Below the pieces are notes generated by a model that was given only the letters and a program-made list of their open reading frames with translations, searched no databases and was not told the DNA's origin. A DNA stretch of 64,000 nt, from contig JBBQSA010000005.1 in assembly GCA_038214295.1 (NCBI GenBank), positions 1 through 64,000 on the forward strand, in the 5' to 3' direction. The position numbers and the translations under genes are program-made. The stretch comes from SHZI01 sp038214295. Its GTDB lineage: Bacteria; Pseudomonadota; Gammaproteobacteria; Steroidobacterales; GCA-2729495. Shown in pieces: positions 8,357-15,341 of the stretch; the stretch's first letter is position 1; every line of letters starts with the position of its first letter.

Positions 8357-9610
8357 TTAGTAGAAGACCTTGTTCAGCAGCAGGGGCGTGTCGATCACGA
8401 CCGGCGTGTTGCGGTCGATTACGTTCACGTCCGCCAGCACGATGTGGTCCTTGCCGACGTAGGGAATCGGGTTGCCGCCGTTGGCCACATAGATGAGGAT
8501 CGCGACAGAGTAGGTGCCCGGAAAGACCGTCTGGTTCGCGTACTTGACCGGCACCTCGTAGTGCATCTCCGAGCCGGGGCCAACGGCGCCGGGGTCGAAG
8601 CTGAGGCTCAGTATCGAGGTGGGCCCGCCGCTCAGCGGCTGCTGCGAGCCGGCCGGGTAGAGGCCTATCGCGCCCTGGGTGACCTGGCCGATGCCGGCGG
8701 GATAGCGGAGGGTGAAGGAAATTGTCGTATCGACAAGGTCCGCAACCCTCACGTTGCCGCCGCCGGCCGGCGGTGCGCGGTTGCCTGGCGGTTCGGACGA
8801 CAGGCGGGAAAAGAAGTCCCAGATCGCGACCGAGGCAAAGCTGGGCCAGTCGTGGGAGTCGAGGCCTTCGCCCTCCTGGTGCAGGCACCATTCGACCGGA
8901 TAAGGTGAGGTGCCGCTGACATCGTGGTCGATGCAGGCGACGTTGCTCCCGGAGACCGACTGGCTGTACTCAAAGCCGTTGTACAGCACCCAGAAGTTGT
9001 GACCGGCCTCGCCGGTGCCCCACGGCACCAGCGTGTCCCACTCGCCGTGCGTCTGGAAGACAGCGACTGCTCCGACACACTGGGTGCTGCGCAGGATGCC
9101 GGACACCGGCGCGATGCCGCGGACGAGGTCCCCGTACTCGCAGCCGAGCTCGTGGGCCATGCCGCCGCCACTGCTGTGCCCAGTAACGAACACGCGGCCC
9201 CGGTCGAAATTCATCCTTTGCTCGACGTACTGCAGGATGTCCTGGAAGTACCGGGGGTCGTTGGCGTAGTTCCACTGGTTGACGCCGTTGCTGTCGGGCA
9301 GTGCCTGGGGCAGCACGACGATGGCCTGGTCGCCGACGAAACTCAGCAGGTCGTAATAACCATTCAGCCAGTAGTCGTAGGTGCCGCCCGTGCCGTGATA
9401 GGCAAACAGCAGCGGCTTTACCGGTTGGGACGCATCGTAGTCGGCGGGAACGATCAGGTAGAACTTGCGTTCGGTGCCCGACGACATCAGCGTGACTTCG
9501 CCGGTTTCCGGGGCGGGGGGTAGTACCGCTACCGCTGGTTTGCTGTCGTTCCCGCAGCCGGCAATCAGCAGCTGCGGCAGCAGGACAAGCCAGAGGCCGG
9601 GCGCCTTCAT
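8357..9610 (-). CDS. PHB-depolymerase/feruloyl-esterase-like lipoprotein
   Basis: A 417-residue alpha/beta hydrolase with a lipoprotein signal (LLPQLLIAGCGND). The catalytic residues of the LpqC/PHB depolymerase type are in order: oxyanion region FAYHGTGGTYDYW, nucleophile in GHSSGGGMAHELGC, likely Asp in THGEWDTLVPWG, and likely His in SHDWPSF. These enzymes hydrolyse esters such as hydroxyalkanoate oligomers or feruloylated polysaccharides; the true substrate is unknown. Residues after about 290 form a separate beta-rich C-terminal domain of unknown type. It sits second to last in the 11.2-7.1 kb operon, 9 bases after the nitrilase-like gene. Confidence 0.8.
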   Translation of the reverse strand: MKAPGLWLVLLPQLLIAGCGNDSKPAVAVLPPAPETGEVTLMSSGTERKFYLIVPADYDASQPVKPLLFAYHGTGGTYDYWLNGYYDLLSFVGDQAIVVLPQALPDSNGVNQWNYANDPRYFQDILQYVEQRMNFDRGRVFVTGHSSGGGMAHELGCEYGDLVRGIAPVSGILRSTQCVGAVAVFQTHGEWDTLVPWGTGEAGHNFWVLYNGFEYSQSVSGSNVACIDHDVSGTSPYPVEWCLHQEGEGLDSHDWPSFASVAIWDFFSRLSSEPPGNRAPPAGGGNVRVADLVDTTISFTLRYPAGIGQVTQGAIGLYPAGSQQPLSGGPTSILSLSFDPGAVGPGSEMHYEVPVKYANQTVFPGTYSVAILIYVANGGNPIPYVGKDHIVLADVNVIDRNTPVVIDTPLLLNKVFY

Positions 9611-9619
9611 CGGCGCATT

Positions 9620-10810
9620 TTAGTCGAGATGCGGCTCCCGGGCATCACCACCGGCCGGATGCAGCCACCGGCTGACCCTGTCCAGCAGCGCCTTCATGTC
9701 CGCGCCGGTCTGGGGCAGTTCACCGGCCGGCAGGTCCATGTGGTTCAGCGGCACTTCCTGCCGGTACTGGCTGAATACCGGCGCGACCACTTCCAGCGGG
9801 TAGCGGGGTATCCGGCGGTTCTTGCGGAACTCGGCGATGGGAATCGTCGCCTCGATGATGCCCTCGTTGTTGGTCGGGTCTTCCGCCAGCACGTCGCCCC
9901 GTGGGCCAACGATCAGCGAGTGCCCGCCCATGGCCGCCACCGGGCTGTCCGGCGGGAAGGTGATGTTCGACATGGCGGAGTAGACGTTGTGGAAGCGCGC
10001 AGTGGCTTTCACGTCGTCGGTGGAGAAAAGGGTCGCGGTGCGGAACATGATCTCGACGCCGCGCATGGCGAAGGCGGCGAACACGAAGGGGTCCAGCTGC
10101 ACCGTGCTGACGGCGATGTTGCCGTACTCGGTCTGCAGCACCGGGAACTCGGCCTCGATGCCGTAGCGGGCCCGGAACCGGTCGCGGACGCTCTCGATGG
10201 TCGTGGTGGGAATCTCCTCGCCTGGCGTCAGTCGCGTGACGTTGCGCGTCTTCCAGAACTTCTGTGCGATGCGGCCCTGGCGGTCCAGCACGGTGTTGAT
10301 GCTGAGGATGTGGCCGGGCCAGTCGTCATCCCGGGCGTAGCTGCCGAAGATGAGGTAGGTGTCGCAGTCCCGGGCGAGGGCACCCAGCCGCTCCGTCTCC
10401 GCGCCCGGGATCTTGATCGTGAACTTCAGCTTCTCCTCGCGGGAACCTGCCGAGTAGCCAGTGAGCGGGAACTCGTTGAACAGCAGGAAGTCGGGCTTGG
10501 CGCCCGTGGTGCAGGCCTTGTGGACGAGAGAGGCCATCTTTTCCAGGTTGATCTTCAGCCCGGCCTCGACGCTCGGCGCCTGCTGGAGGTTCCGGACGCC
10601 GTTCTGGATCACCTTGACGACGACGGTGTCCTTCTCCAGGGCTTTCACCGGGTAGCTGCCATCCGGCCGCACCAGGAGCGGCAGCCCGGTGGCGCGGTCC
10701 TTCGCCTGCTCAGGTGCCGGGTCCTTCGCCGGGCGCTCCCCGGGACGGCACCCGCTCGCAAGCAACGCCGCAAGCACGGCGAGCGTGCAGATGAGCAAGC
10801 GGTAGTTCAT
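9620..10810 (-). CDS. Nitrilase-superfamily lipoprotein lacking the catalytic cysteine
   Basis: A 396-residue carbon-nitrogen hydrolase fold protein exported as a lipoprotein (LAALLASGCRPGE). The nitrilase framework is clear: Glu in FNEFPLTGY, Lys in FWKTRNVT, and the AMRG segment that follows the nucleophile elbow. However the elbow itself reads GNIAVSTVQLDPFVFAAFAMRG, and no Cys occurs there; related amidases have a Cys in this strand. The other cysteines are in the signal or in peripheral positions (ACTTGAK, ARDCDTY). It may therefore be a non-hydrolytic binding protein or use another chemistry. Second gene of the minus-strand operon, starting 6 bases after the NTF2-like gene. Confidence 0.8.
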   Translation of the reverse strand: MNYRLLICTLAVLAALLASGCRPGERPAKDPAPEQAKDRATGLPLLVRPDGSYPVKALEKDTVVVKVIQNGVRNLQQAPSVEAGLKINLEKMASLVHKACTTGAKPDFLLFNEFPLTGYSAGSREEKLKFTIKIPGAETERLGALARDCDTYLIFGSYARDDDWPGHILSINTVLDRQGRIAQKFWKTRNVTRLTPGEEIPTTTIESVRDRFRARYGIEAEFPVLQTEYGNIAVSTVQLDPFVFAAFAMRGVEIMFRTATLFSTDDVKATARFHNVYSAMSNITFPPDSPVAAMGGHSLIVGPRGDVLAEDPTNNEGIIEATIPIAEFRKNRRIPRYPLEVVAPVFSQYRQEVPLNHMDLPAGELPQTGADMKALLDRVSRWLHPAGGDAREPHLD

Positions 10811-10816
10811 GTCGGC

Positions 10817-11218
10817 CTACGGCTCCTTCAGAAGCTGGAAGCGCCCCGTGGCGCCGCTCAACACCTCGTCCAGGGTCTGCTGGTGAAAGGCCCGGAGCCA
10901 GTCACCGTCCCGGTTCACGTAGACACTGGATGCCAGTGTCCGGTAGGTCGTGAGTTCCTTGCGGCGATGGGCGCTGGCGTTGTACGCAATCAGGACGATC
11001 CGGTCGTGCAGCCTGATAACCCGCCGCCCGCCGAAGCGCACACCCGTCCAGGGTACTGTCTCCCGGGCCCAGGCCACCGCGCCGTCCTTGCCGAGCACGC
11101 CCGCCGGTTGCGGGAGCAGCAGGCAGCAATCGTCTGTCAGGTGCCGGGTGTAAAAGTCGGCGTCGCCGAGCCAGAACTTCTGCTCCAGGTCCCAGAGCGT
11201 TTCTTCGAGCGTCATCAT
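10817..11218 (-). CDS. NTF2-like (SnoaL/DUF4440 type) small protein
   Basis: A 133-residue protein with the NTF2-like cone fold: an N-terminal helix LEETLWDLEQKFWLGDADFYTRHLTDDC, then DGAVAWARETVPW and a run of beta strands VIRLHDRIVLIAYNASAHR and ASSVYVNRDGDWLRAFHQQ. Such proteins bind small ligands or act as isomerases and lyases; no residue set fixes the activity. It has no signal peptide, unlike the rest of the operon, so it should be cytoplasmic. It opens the operon that runs to 7055. Divergent from tadA with about 100 bases between the starts. Confidence 0.7.
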   Translation of the reverse strand: MMTLEETLWDLEQKFWLGDADFYTRHLTDDCCLLLPQPAGVLGKDGAVAWARETVPWTGVRFGGRRVIRLHDRIVLIAYNASAHRRKELTTYRTLASSVYVNRDGDWLRAFHQQTLDEVLSGATGRFQLLKEP

Positions 11219-11307
11219 GGTGCTGTCATCCGTGAAGCTGCCAGGGTCGCCAAATGCGATCCTACCCGTCGGGCCACGCTGCTGCGCGGAAGCCGTCCGG
11301 GCCTCCT

Positions 11308-11313
11308 ATACTT
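11308..11313 (+). promoter_or_regulatory. Putative -10 element of tadA
   Basis: TATACT ends 7 bases before the tadA ATG and no Shine-Dalgarno sequence separates them. The usual distance from -10 to transcription start would place +1 at or just before the ATG, which suggests a leaderless message. No clear -35 box is visible. Confidence 0.4.
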
Positions 11314-11320
11314 GCGCACC

Positions 11321-11824
11321 ATGCCGCCTCCCGAAAACAAGGGTCCCGTCCCCGCCTGCGGCGTCGCCGACCCGCGGGCGGACGCGGACTTCATGCGCCG
11401 GGCCCTCGAACTGGCGCGCAACGCGGAAGCCGCCGGCGAGGTGCCCGTGGGCGCGGTACTGGTGCTGGACGGCGTAGCCATCGGTGAGGGCTGGAACCGG
11501 CCCATCAGCAGTTCGGATCCCACCAGTCACGCCGAGATCGAGGCCATTCGCGCCGGTGCCCGGCAGATTGGCAATTACCGGCTCACGGGTAGCACGCTCT
11601 ACGTGACGATGGAGCCCTGCCCGATGTGTGCCGGGGCGATGATTCACGGGCGGGTGGCCCGCGTGGTCTACGGCTGCGAGGATCTGCGGGCGGGCGCGAC
11701 TGGCACCGTGATCGATGTCCTCGGCGGTCCGGCAGCCAATCATCGGGTGGCGGTCACTGGTGGTGTCCTCGGCGACGAGTGTCGCGCGCTCCTGCAGGCG
11801 TTCTTCCGGGCGCGGCGAGGCTAG
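11321..11824 (+). CDS. tadA: tRNA-specific adenosine-34 deaminase
   Basis: A 167-residue zinc deaminase that converts A34 to inosine in tRNA-Arg(ACG). It has the zinc and catalytic motifs in order: HAEIEAI (His ligand and proton-shuttle Glu) and PCPMCAGAM (two Cys ligands). The start is the ATG at 11321, which fits the family length; the frame stays open much further upstream but that part is antisense to other genes. It ends in a CTAG that is also the stop of mltF on the other strand, so the two genes overlap by four bases. A tadA-mltF neighbourhood is also known in enterobacteria, where purL is next to it. Confidence 0.95.
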   Translation: MPPPENKGPVPACGVADPRADADFMRRALELARNAEAAGEVPVGAVLVLDGVAIGEGWNRPISSSDPTSHAEIEAIRAGARQIGNYRLTGSTLYVTMEPCPMCAGAMIHGRVARVVYGCEDLRAGATGTVIDVLGGPAANHRVAVTGGVLGDECRALLQAFFRARRG

Positions 11825-13260
11825 CCGCGATTATCCGCGGCACGGGGCGGCAGACCCTCGTTTTCCGCCGTCACCGGCGGGCTGCCGGGTGTCCCGGGCT
11901 CCCGGTAGTCCTCCGGCCCGTCTTCCAGCCACACCAGGATGTCGTAGTAGTTGCGGATGTTGCGGACGTAGGTGCGGGTTTCCGCGCCGCGCGCGTAGCC
12001 CCAGCGGGCCTGGGCGTACCAGCGGCGTTCCATCAGAAGCGGCAGCGCGTCCTTCACGTCGACCCACCGGTCCGGGTTGCCGCCGCGGGTCTTCGTGACC
12101 TGCCGGGCGTCGAGCAGGTGGCCGAAGCCCATGTTGTAGCCGGCGAGCGCCATCCAGGTGAGGTCCTGGTCGGGAATGTCCGGCGCCAGTCGCGCGATCC
12201 GGCGCTTCATGCGCCAGAGGTACCGTGAACCGCCGACGATGCTCTGGCCCGCGTCCATCGGGTCCTCGATGCCCATCAGCAGGGCCGTGTCCGGCGTGAG
12301 CATCATCATGCCCTGGGCGCCCTTGGGCGAGATCGCCGCCGGGTCCCAGTGGCTTTCCTGGTAGCCCACCGCCGCGACGAGCCGCCAGTCCAGGTCAGCC
12401 TTCTTCGCGGCCGCCTCGAACTGGCGCCGGAAGCGCGGCAGCAGCTGCTGGTAGTCGCGCATGAATTTCTGCGTGCCTGCGTAGTCGAAGCTGCTCTTGT
12501 GGCCGTAGTAGCGGTCCATCACCTGGGCCAGCTGGCCGGAAGCGCGCATCCCGGCGAGGTAGGCCGCGGCCTCGTCAATCAGGCTGCGATCGCCGCGCCG
12601 CTGGAACGCCCAGGCGATGGCATCGCCGTCCGTCATGTTGAAGGCCACCCGCAGTTCCGGGTGGTAGCGCTGGAAGATCGCAAACAGGTTGGAATCCACC
12701 AGGGTGTAGTCGGCGTCGCCGCTGGCGACACGGTTCAGCAGCTCGCCGGCGTCCGCCGAGGGATTCTCGGTCCAGGCCAGTGCGGGTACCTGGCCCCGGG
12801 CTGCGCTGAGGGTTTCCACGTAGCTGGAACTGGCCACCACCTCGATGCGCTTGCCGGCGAGATCCGCCGTCGTGCGCGGCGGCGTGCGGCCGCGGTGGTA
12901 GACGAGGTACTGGCTGACCTGCTGGTAGGGCGGGCCGAAGTCCACCCGGCGGGAGCGTTCGGCCGTGACGGTGAGCCCGGCGGCGGCCAGGTGCGCGCGG
13001 CCGGCCTCGACCTCGGTCAGCAGGTCGGCGAAGCGGTCGACCTCCACGATCTTGAGTTTCACGCCCAGCCGGTCGGCGAAGCCCCGGACCAGGTCGAAGT
13101 CCGGCCCCTCGGGCCCGGCCTGGCCGATGAAATAGGTGATCGGGCTGTTGCGGGTGACGACCCGCAACTCACCGAGTGCCCGGACTTCCTCCAGGAGGGT
13201 GGGCCGGACCCCGCAGGTGGTCAGCAGGGCGGCGAGGAGAATAATGAGTACGTGTCTCAT
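11821..13260 (-). CDS. mltF: Membrane-bound lytic murein transglycosylase F
   Basis: A 479-residue outer-membrane lipoprotein that cleaves peptidoglycan glycan strands to 1,6-anhydro products. A short signal ends LLAALLTTCGVRP. Residues about 28-255 form a periplasmic solute-binding (SBP_bac_3) domain starting LGELRVVTRNSPITYF, which in MltF regulates activity. The C-terminal SLT domain has the catalytic Glu in GYQESHWDPAAISPKGAQGM, and YNMGFGHLLDARQ further on. The length agrees with E. coli MltF. The start is the ATG at 13260. It converges on tadA. Confidence 0.93.
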   Translation of the reverse strand: MRHVLIILLAALLTTCGVRPTLLEEVRALGELRVVTRNSPITYFIGQAGPEGPDFDLVRGFADRLGVKLKIVEVDRFADLLTEVEAGRAHLAAAGLTVTAERSRRVDFGPPYQQVSQYLVYHRGRTPPRTTADLAGKRIEVVASSSYVETLSAARGQVPALAWTENPSADAGELLNRVASGDADYTLVDSNLFAIFQRYHPELRVAFNMTDGDAIAWAFQRRGDRSLIDEAAAYLAGMRASGQLAQVMDRYYGHKSSFDYAGTQKFMRDYQQLLPRFRRQFEAAAKKADLDWRLVAAVGYQESHWDPAAISPKGAQGMMMLTPDTALLMGIEDPMDAGQSIVGGSRYLWRMKRRIARLAPDIPDQDLTWMALAGYNMGFGHLLDARQVTKTRGGNPDRWVDVKDALPLLMERRWYAQARWGYARGAETRTYVRNIRNYYDILVWLEDGPEDYREPGTPGSPPVTAENEGLPPRAADNRG

Positions 13261-13335
13261 AGGTCAGTGGTTCCGGGTTCGCACCCGGCCTCATGGCCGT
13301 TGGACAACCGGCGTGCACCGTAGCACGCGGCTTTC

Positions 13336-13361
13336 GGGAGACTCCAGACGGTGAGTCTCCC
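13336..13361. repeat. Perfect 9-bp inverted repeat with 8-base loop
   Basis: GGGAGACTC at 13336-13344 is followed by its exact complement GAGTCTCCC at 13353-13361. It lies in the 213-base divergent intergenic region between mltF and the small gene at 13474. No T-run follows on either strand, so it is not a standard terminator. It could be an operator for a dimeric regulator or a leader hairpin. Confidence 0.55.
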
Positions 13362-13473
13362 TTCGAAGGTCCTGCCTTATGTCTGAAGTGATAGGAAACA
13401 GGAGCTTGCAAGACTCTCCTCTTGTTATTGTCAAGTCGCAGTGCGGACGGTTCTTCGGCTATCGTAGTGGTTC

Positions 13474-13818
13474 ATGAACTCACCCACCCCCATCGCTGCC
13501 CCGCACAACGCCGTCGCTCCCGCCTGGCGCGCCCGGGCCCGGGCGGCGGGCATAGACCCCTCCGAGGTGGAGATGGTTTCCGGCCGCTACCGGGCCTACC
13601 GGGACTTCATGGCCACCCGCGGCGGCGGTCTGTCGCTGATCGAGTGGTTTTGCTTCTACCGGCGGGAAAAGCAGTCCGAGAGCCCCGACCAGACGGGCGG
13701 GGTGGTGAGCGGCTGCTCCGCAACTGGCGAAGCGGTCGAGCAGAACGTGCTGACGAACCCCGCCGAGTTCTTCGCGGTCCTCCAGGATCAGCTGGGGCTG
13801 AAGCCCGACGCGCGCTGA
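13474..13818 (+). CDS. Small protein of unknown function
   Basis: A 114-residue protein I do not recognise. It is preceded by Pro/Ala-rich N-terminal residues and has the segment WRARARAAGIDPSEVEMVSGRYRAYRDFMATRGGG, predicted helical, then LIEWFCFYRREKQ. No signal peptide or membrane helix. Codon usage and GC match the flanking core genes, so it is likely real. It ends 30 bases before the tRNA-Ser gene, whose -10 box lies just beyond its stop. Confidence 0.55.
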   Translation: MNSPTPIAAPHNAVAPAWRARARAAGIDPSEVEMVSGRYRAYRDFMATRGGGLSLIEWFCFYRREKQSESPDQTGGVVSGCSATGEAVEQNVLTNPAEFFAVLQDQLGLKPDAR

Positions 13819-13832
13819 CCCCCGCGAGTCTC

Positions 13833-13838
13833 TATAAT
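13833..13838 (+). promoter_or_regulatory. Consensus -10 box for tRNA-Ser
   Basis: A perfect TATAAT ends 10 bases before the 5' end of the mature tRNA. The -35 region would fall at the end of the preceding gene and has no clear consensus. Confidence 0.6.
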
Positions 13839-13848
13839 TCGCAGCGCC

Positions 13849-13938
13849 GGAGGGATGCCGGAGCGGCTAAACGGCCCTGACTCGAAATCAGTGGGGGGCG
13901 CAAGTCCCACGGGGGTTCGAATCCCTCTCCCTCCGCCA
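13849..13938 (+). tRNA. tRNA-Ser(CGA)
   Basis: A 90-base class II tRNA. The 7-bp acceptor stem pairs GGAGGGA with TCCCTCC, followed by discriminator G and an encoded CCA (13936-13938). The D arm is GCCGGAGCGGCTAAACGGC-like, the anticodon loop CTCGAAA gives anticodon CGA at 13883-13885, the long variable arm pairs around GCGCAAG, and the T loop is GGTTCGAATC. It reads UCG serine codons. Its 3' flank recurs near 19554, which is a reason to suspect use as an integration site. Confidence 0.95.
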
Positions 13939-13988
13939 CATTTTCAGTGCTCCTTCACTGCTCCGCGTTCGCGGGGCTAATATCGTAC
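13935..13988 (+). repeat. tRNA-Ser 3' flank repeat, copy A
   Basis: From the GCCA end of the tRNA, the flank reads GCCACATTTTC, an 11-base insert, ACTGCTCCGCGTTCGCGGGG and AATATCG. It matches copy B at 19554-19595 in nearly all other positions. It includes the short hairpin CCGC-GTTC-GCGG, which may terminate the tRNA transcript. Possible att-like half site. Confidence 0.5.
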
Positions 13989-14040
13989 CGAAAGCGCTGC
14001 CGATTCCGCAGCCAGATAAATACCCCTCCTGTTATTCATC

Positions 14041-14289
14041 ATGTTCGACACCTTGATGCTTTGGCTATTCGTTGCCCTGGCGATCGGGCATGGTCTACTT
14101 TGCTTGATCTGGCCCGAACGTGTCATGGCGTTCCGTCGGCGTCGCAACTGGTCTGAGTCGTATTGGACCGGAGGAATATTTTTTCGGTCGGCAGACTCGA
14201 CCCGGTTTATTGGTATTACTGAAGGGCCTTAGCTCATGATATTGATGCTGGCTGGTGCGCGATCGTCGGGTACTTACGTTGAGGAATAA
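14041..14289 (+). pseudogene. Small membrane-protein ORF interrupted by an in-frame TAG
   Basis: The frame starts at ATG 14041 with a hydrophobic helix LMLWLFVALAIGHGLLCLIW and a basic loop ERVMAFRRRRNW, and stops at TAG (14230-14232) after 63 codons. Beyond this stop the same frame continues as LMILMLAGARSSGTYVEE and ends at TAA 14287-14289, two bases before the start of the HigA-type gene. The segment after the stop looks like the second helix of a two-helix protein, so the TAG probably truncates it. The frame is richer in A/T than neighbouring core genes. It could also be a functional 63-residue protein; no clear ribosome binding site is present. Confidence 0.35.
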
Positions 14290-14291
14290 CC

Positions 14292-14615
14292 GTGAGAATC
14301 AGGCGCCAGCCTGACGTGCACCCCGGTGAGGTTATCCGGGAGGAATTCGCGCAGCCCCTTGCTCTCAGTTCCTATCGTCTGGCCAAGGAGCTGCACGTGA
14401 CGCAACCGCGGGTCAACGACGTTGTTCTGGAGAAGCGGGGCATCGCGGCCGATATGGCCTTGCGCCTTGGTACTTACTTCGGCACGGGCCCGAAGTTCTG
14501 GATGAACCTGCAACAGATCTACGAGCTGGAAGAGGCCCGGCGTGCGGCGAGCGCCAGCTTCAGGCGGATCCCGCCGAGGCCCCAAGCCAGGGCCGCTCGG
14601 GCGGTAAGGCCGTAG
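14292..14615 (+). CDS. HigA-family antitoxin / XRE-type regulator, no toxin partner
   Basis: A 107-residue protein of the HigA (VapI) antitoxin family. The N-terminus VHPGEVIREEF is the family signature, the helix-turn-helix covers about residues 26-48 (SSYRLAKELHVTQPRVNDVV), and FGTGPKFWMNLQQIYELE is the conserved C-terminal part. Such proteins bind their operator and normally neutralise a HigB mRNA interferase encoded just upstream. No HigB-like frame exists within 500 bases on either side. The GTG start follows GAGGAA at 5-base spacing. The last 20 residues (RPQARAARAVRP region) extend beyond the usual family end. Confidence 0.85.
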   Translation: MRIRRQPDVHPGEVIREEFAQPLALSSYRLAKELHVTQPRVNDVVLEKRGIAADMALRLGTYFGTGPKFWMNLQQIYELEEARRAASASFRRIPPRPQARAARAVRP

Positions 14616-14790
14616 GCGCAGGCAATTGGCGGGTATGCGGGGCCTTGGTTGACTGGAGGGCGGGCTGATCGGTTACTCAAATACTTTGGTCCCTGAGCCC
14701 TTTTCCTTTGATCAAGGAATTCTGGCAGAGACCGGTGCACGCTAAACTCGCTCCACGGCTAGCGTTAGTTCTCATTAAAAAACAAATACT

Positions 14791-14817
14791 TATAATGATA
14801 TCCTCATTTCGAGGATA
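14791..14817 (+). promoter_or_regulatory. AT-rich promoter-like site with adjacent hairpin
   Basis: TATAAT at 14791-14796 lies in an AT-rich patch and is followed at once by a perfect inverted repeat TATCCTC-ATTTC-GAGGATA (14799-14817). A palindrome overlapping a start site is what an operator for a dimeric helix-turn-helix repressor looks like; the HigA-type gene ends 175 bases upstream. There is no obvious gene downstream on the plus strand. Confidence 0.35.
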
Positions 14818-14820
14818 GTC

Positions 14821-14880
14821 CCGACATTCCGGGCCTTTGGTGCGGTGTGCATGGCGCGCCGGGTACCGGAGGCCGTCACG
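14821..14880 (+). repeat. Degenerate 60-bp repeat, copy A
   Basis: Begins CCGACATTCCGGG and shares CTTTGG and, near its end, a CGGAG-CCG block with copy B at 19615-19674. The 5' 13 bases are identical and the rest drifts, with a one-base shift needed. Origin unknown. Confidence 0.45.
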
Positions 14881-15123
14881 AAGGACGTCTGTGTGGCGAA
14901 TTGCTATTCAGGCTGCAACGGGCAGTTGAAACAACCCTCGGCAATGGGATTGGCAGCGAATATGTTTCAGACCACGAACCGACAGGCCTCTTCCAGGTTG
15001 CTCTCGTAGGTCCGGAGGCCGACCATCGAGCGCCCAGTGAGTGTTGAACGAACAGGACAAGGGCATCGCGCACCCCGGGTAGCCTAATCCTTTGGATCGG
15101 CACCACCAGTCTTGGCAAGACGA

Positions 15124-15151
15124 CGACATTGTGCGAGACATCGCAATGTCG
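15124..15151. repeat. Inverted repeat CGACATTG / CAATGTCG
   Basis: An 8-bp perfect stem with a 12-base loop in the gene-less stretch. Neither arm is followed by a T-run. Could be a protein-binding site or a relic of mobile DNA. Confidence 0.35.
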
Positions 15152-15341
15152 CGACACACGCGCAGCCGGTCTGCAGGCGAGCGGAATTGATCTGCATCTA
15201 TATTTCAACCACAACGACCTGTATCACGTTGTCCAGATCACCGCGACGCCACTGTTCTATGTCGGCGCCAGGGCGCTACGTGATCGCGTTGACACCCGAC
15301 AAAGTCCCTTTAACCGCGCTCGGGTGTTCGCGCAATGTCGG

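Larger units (their letters stand above)
14616..15341. other. 0.7-kb stretch without a convincing gene
   Basis: I see no recognisable protein in any frame here; open frames are short and compositionally random. It holds an AT-rich patch at 14768-14805, a TATAAT box, two inverted repeats and one copy of a degenerate 60-base repeat. It may be eroded mobile DNA or the control region of the flanking genes. Confidence 0.5.

Noticed and set aside
9629..11320. Long upstream extension of the tadA reading frame
   Set aside because: It is antisense to the nitrilase-like and NTF2-like genes; TadA proteins are about 160 residues, which fits the start at 11321.
13979..14291. HigB toxin gene expected upstream of the HigA-type gene
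   Set aside because: I looked for the short HigB frame on both strands and found only a hydrophobic ORF.
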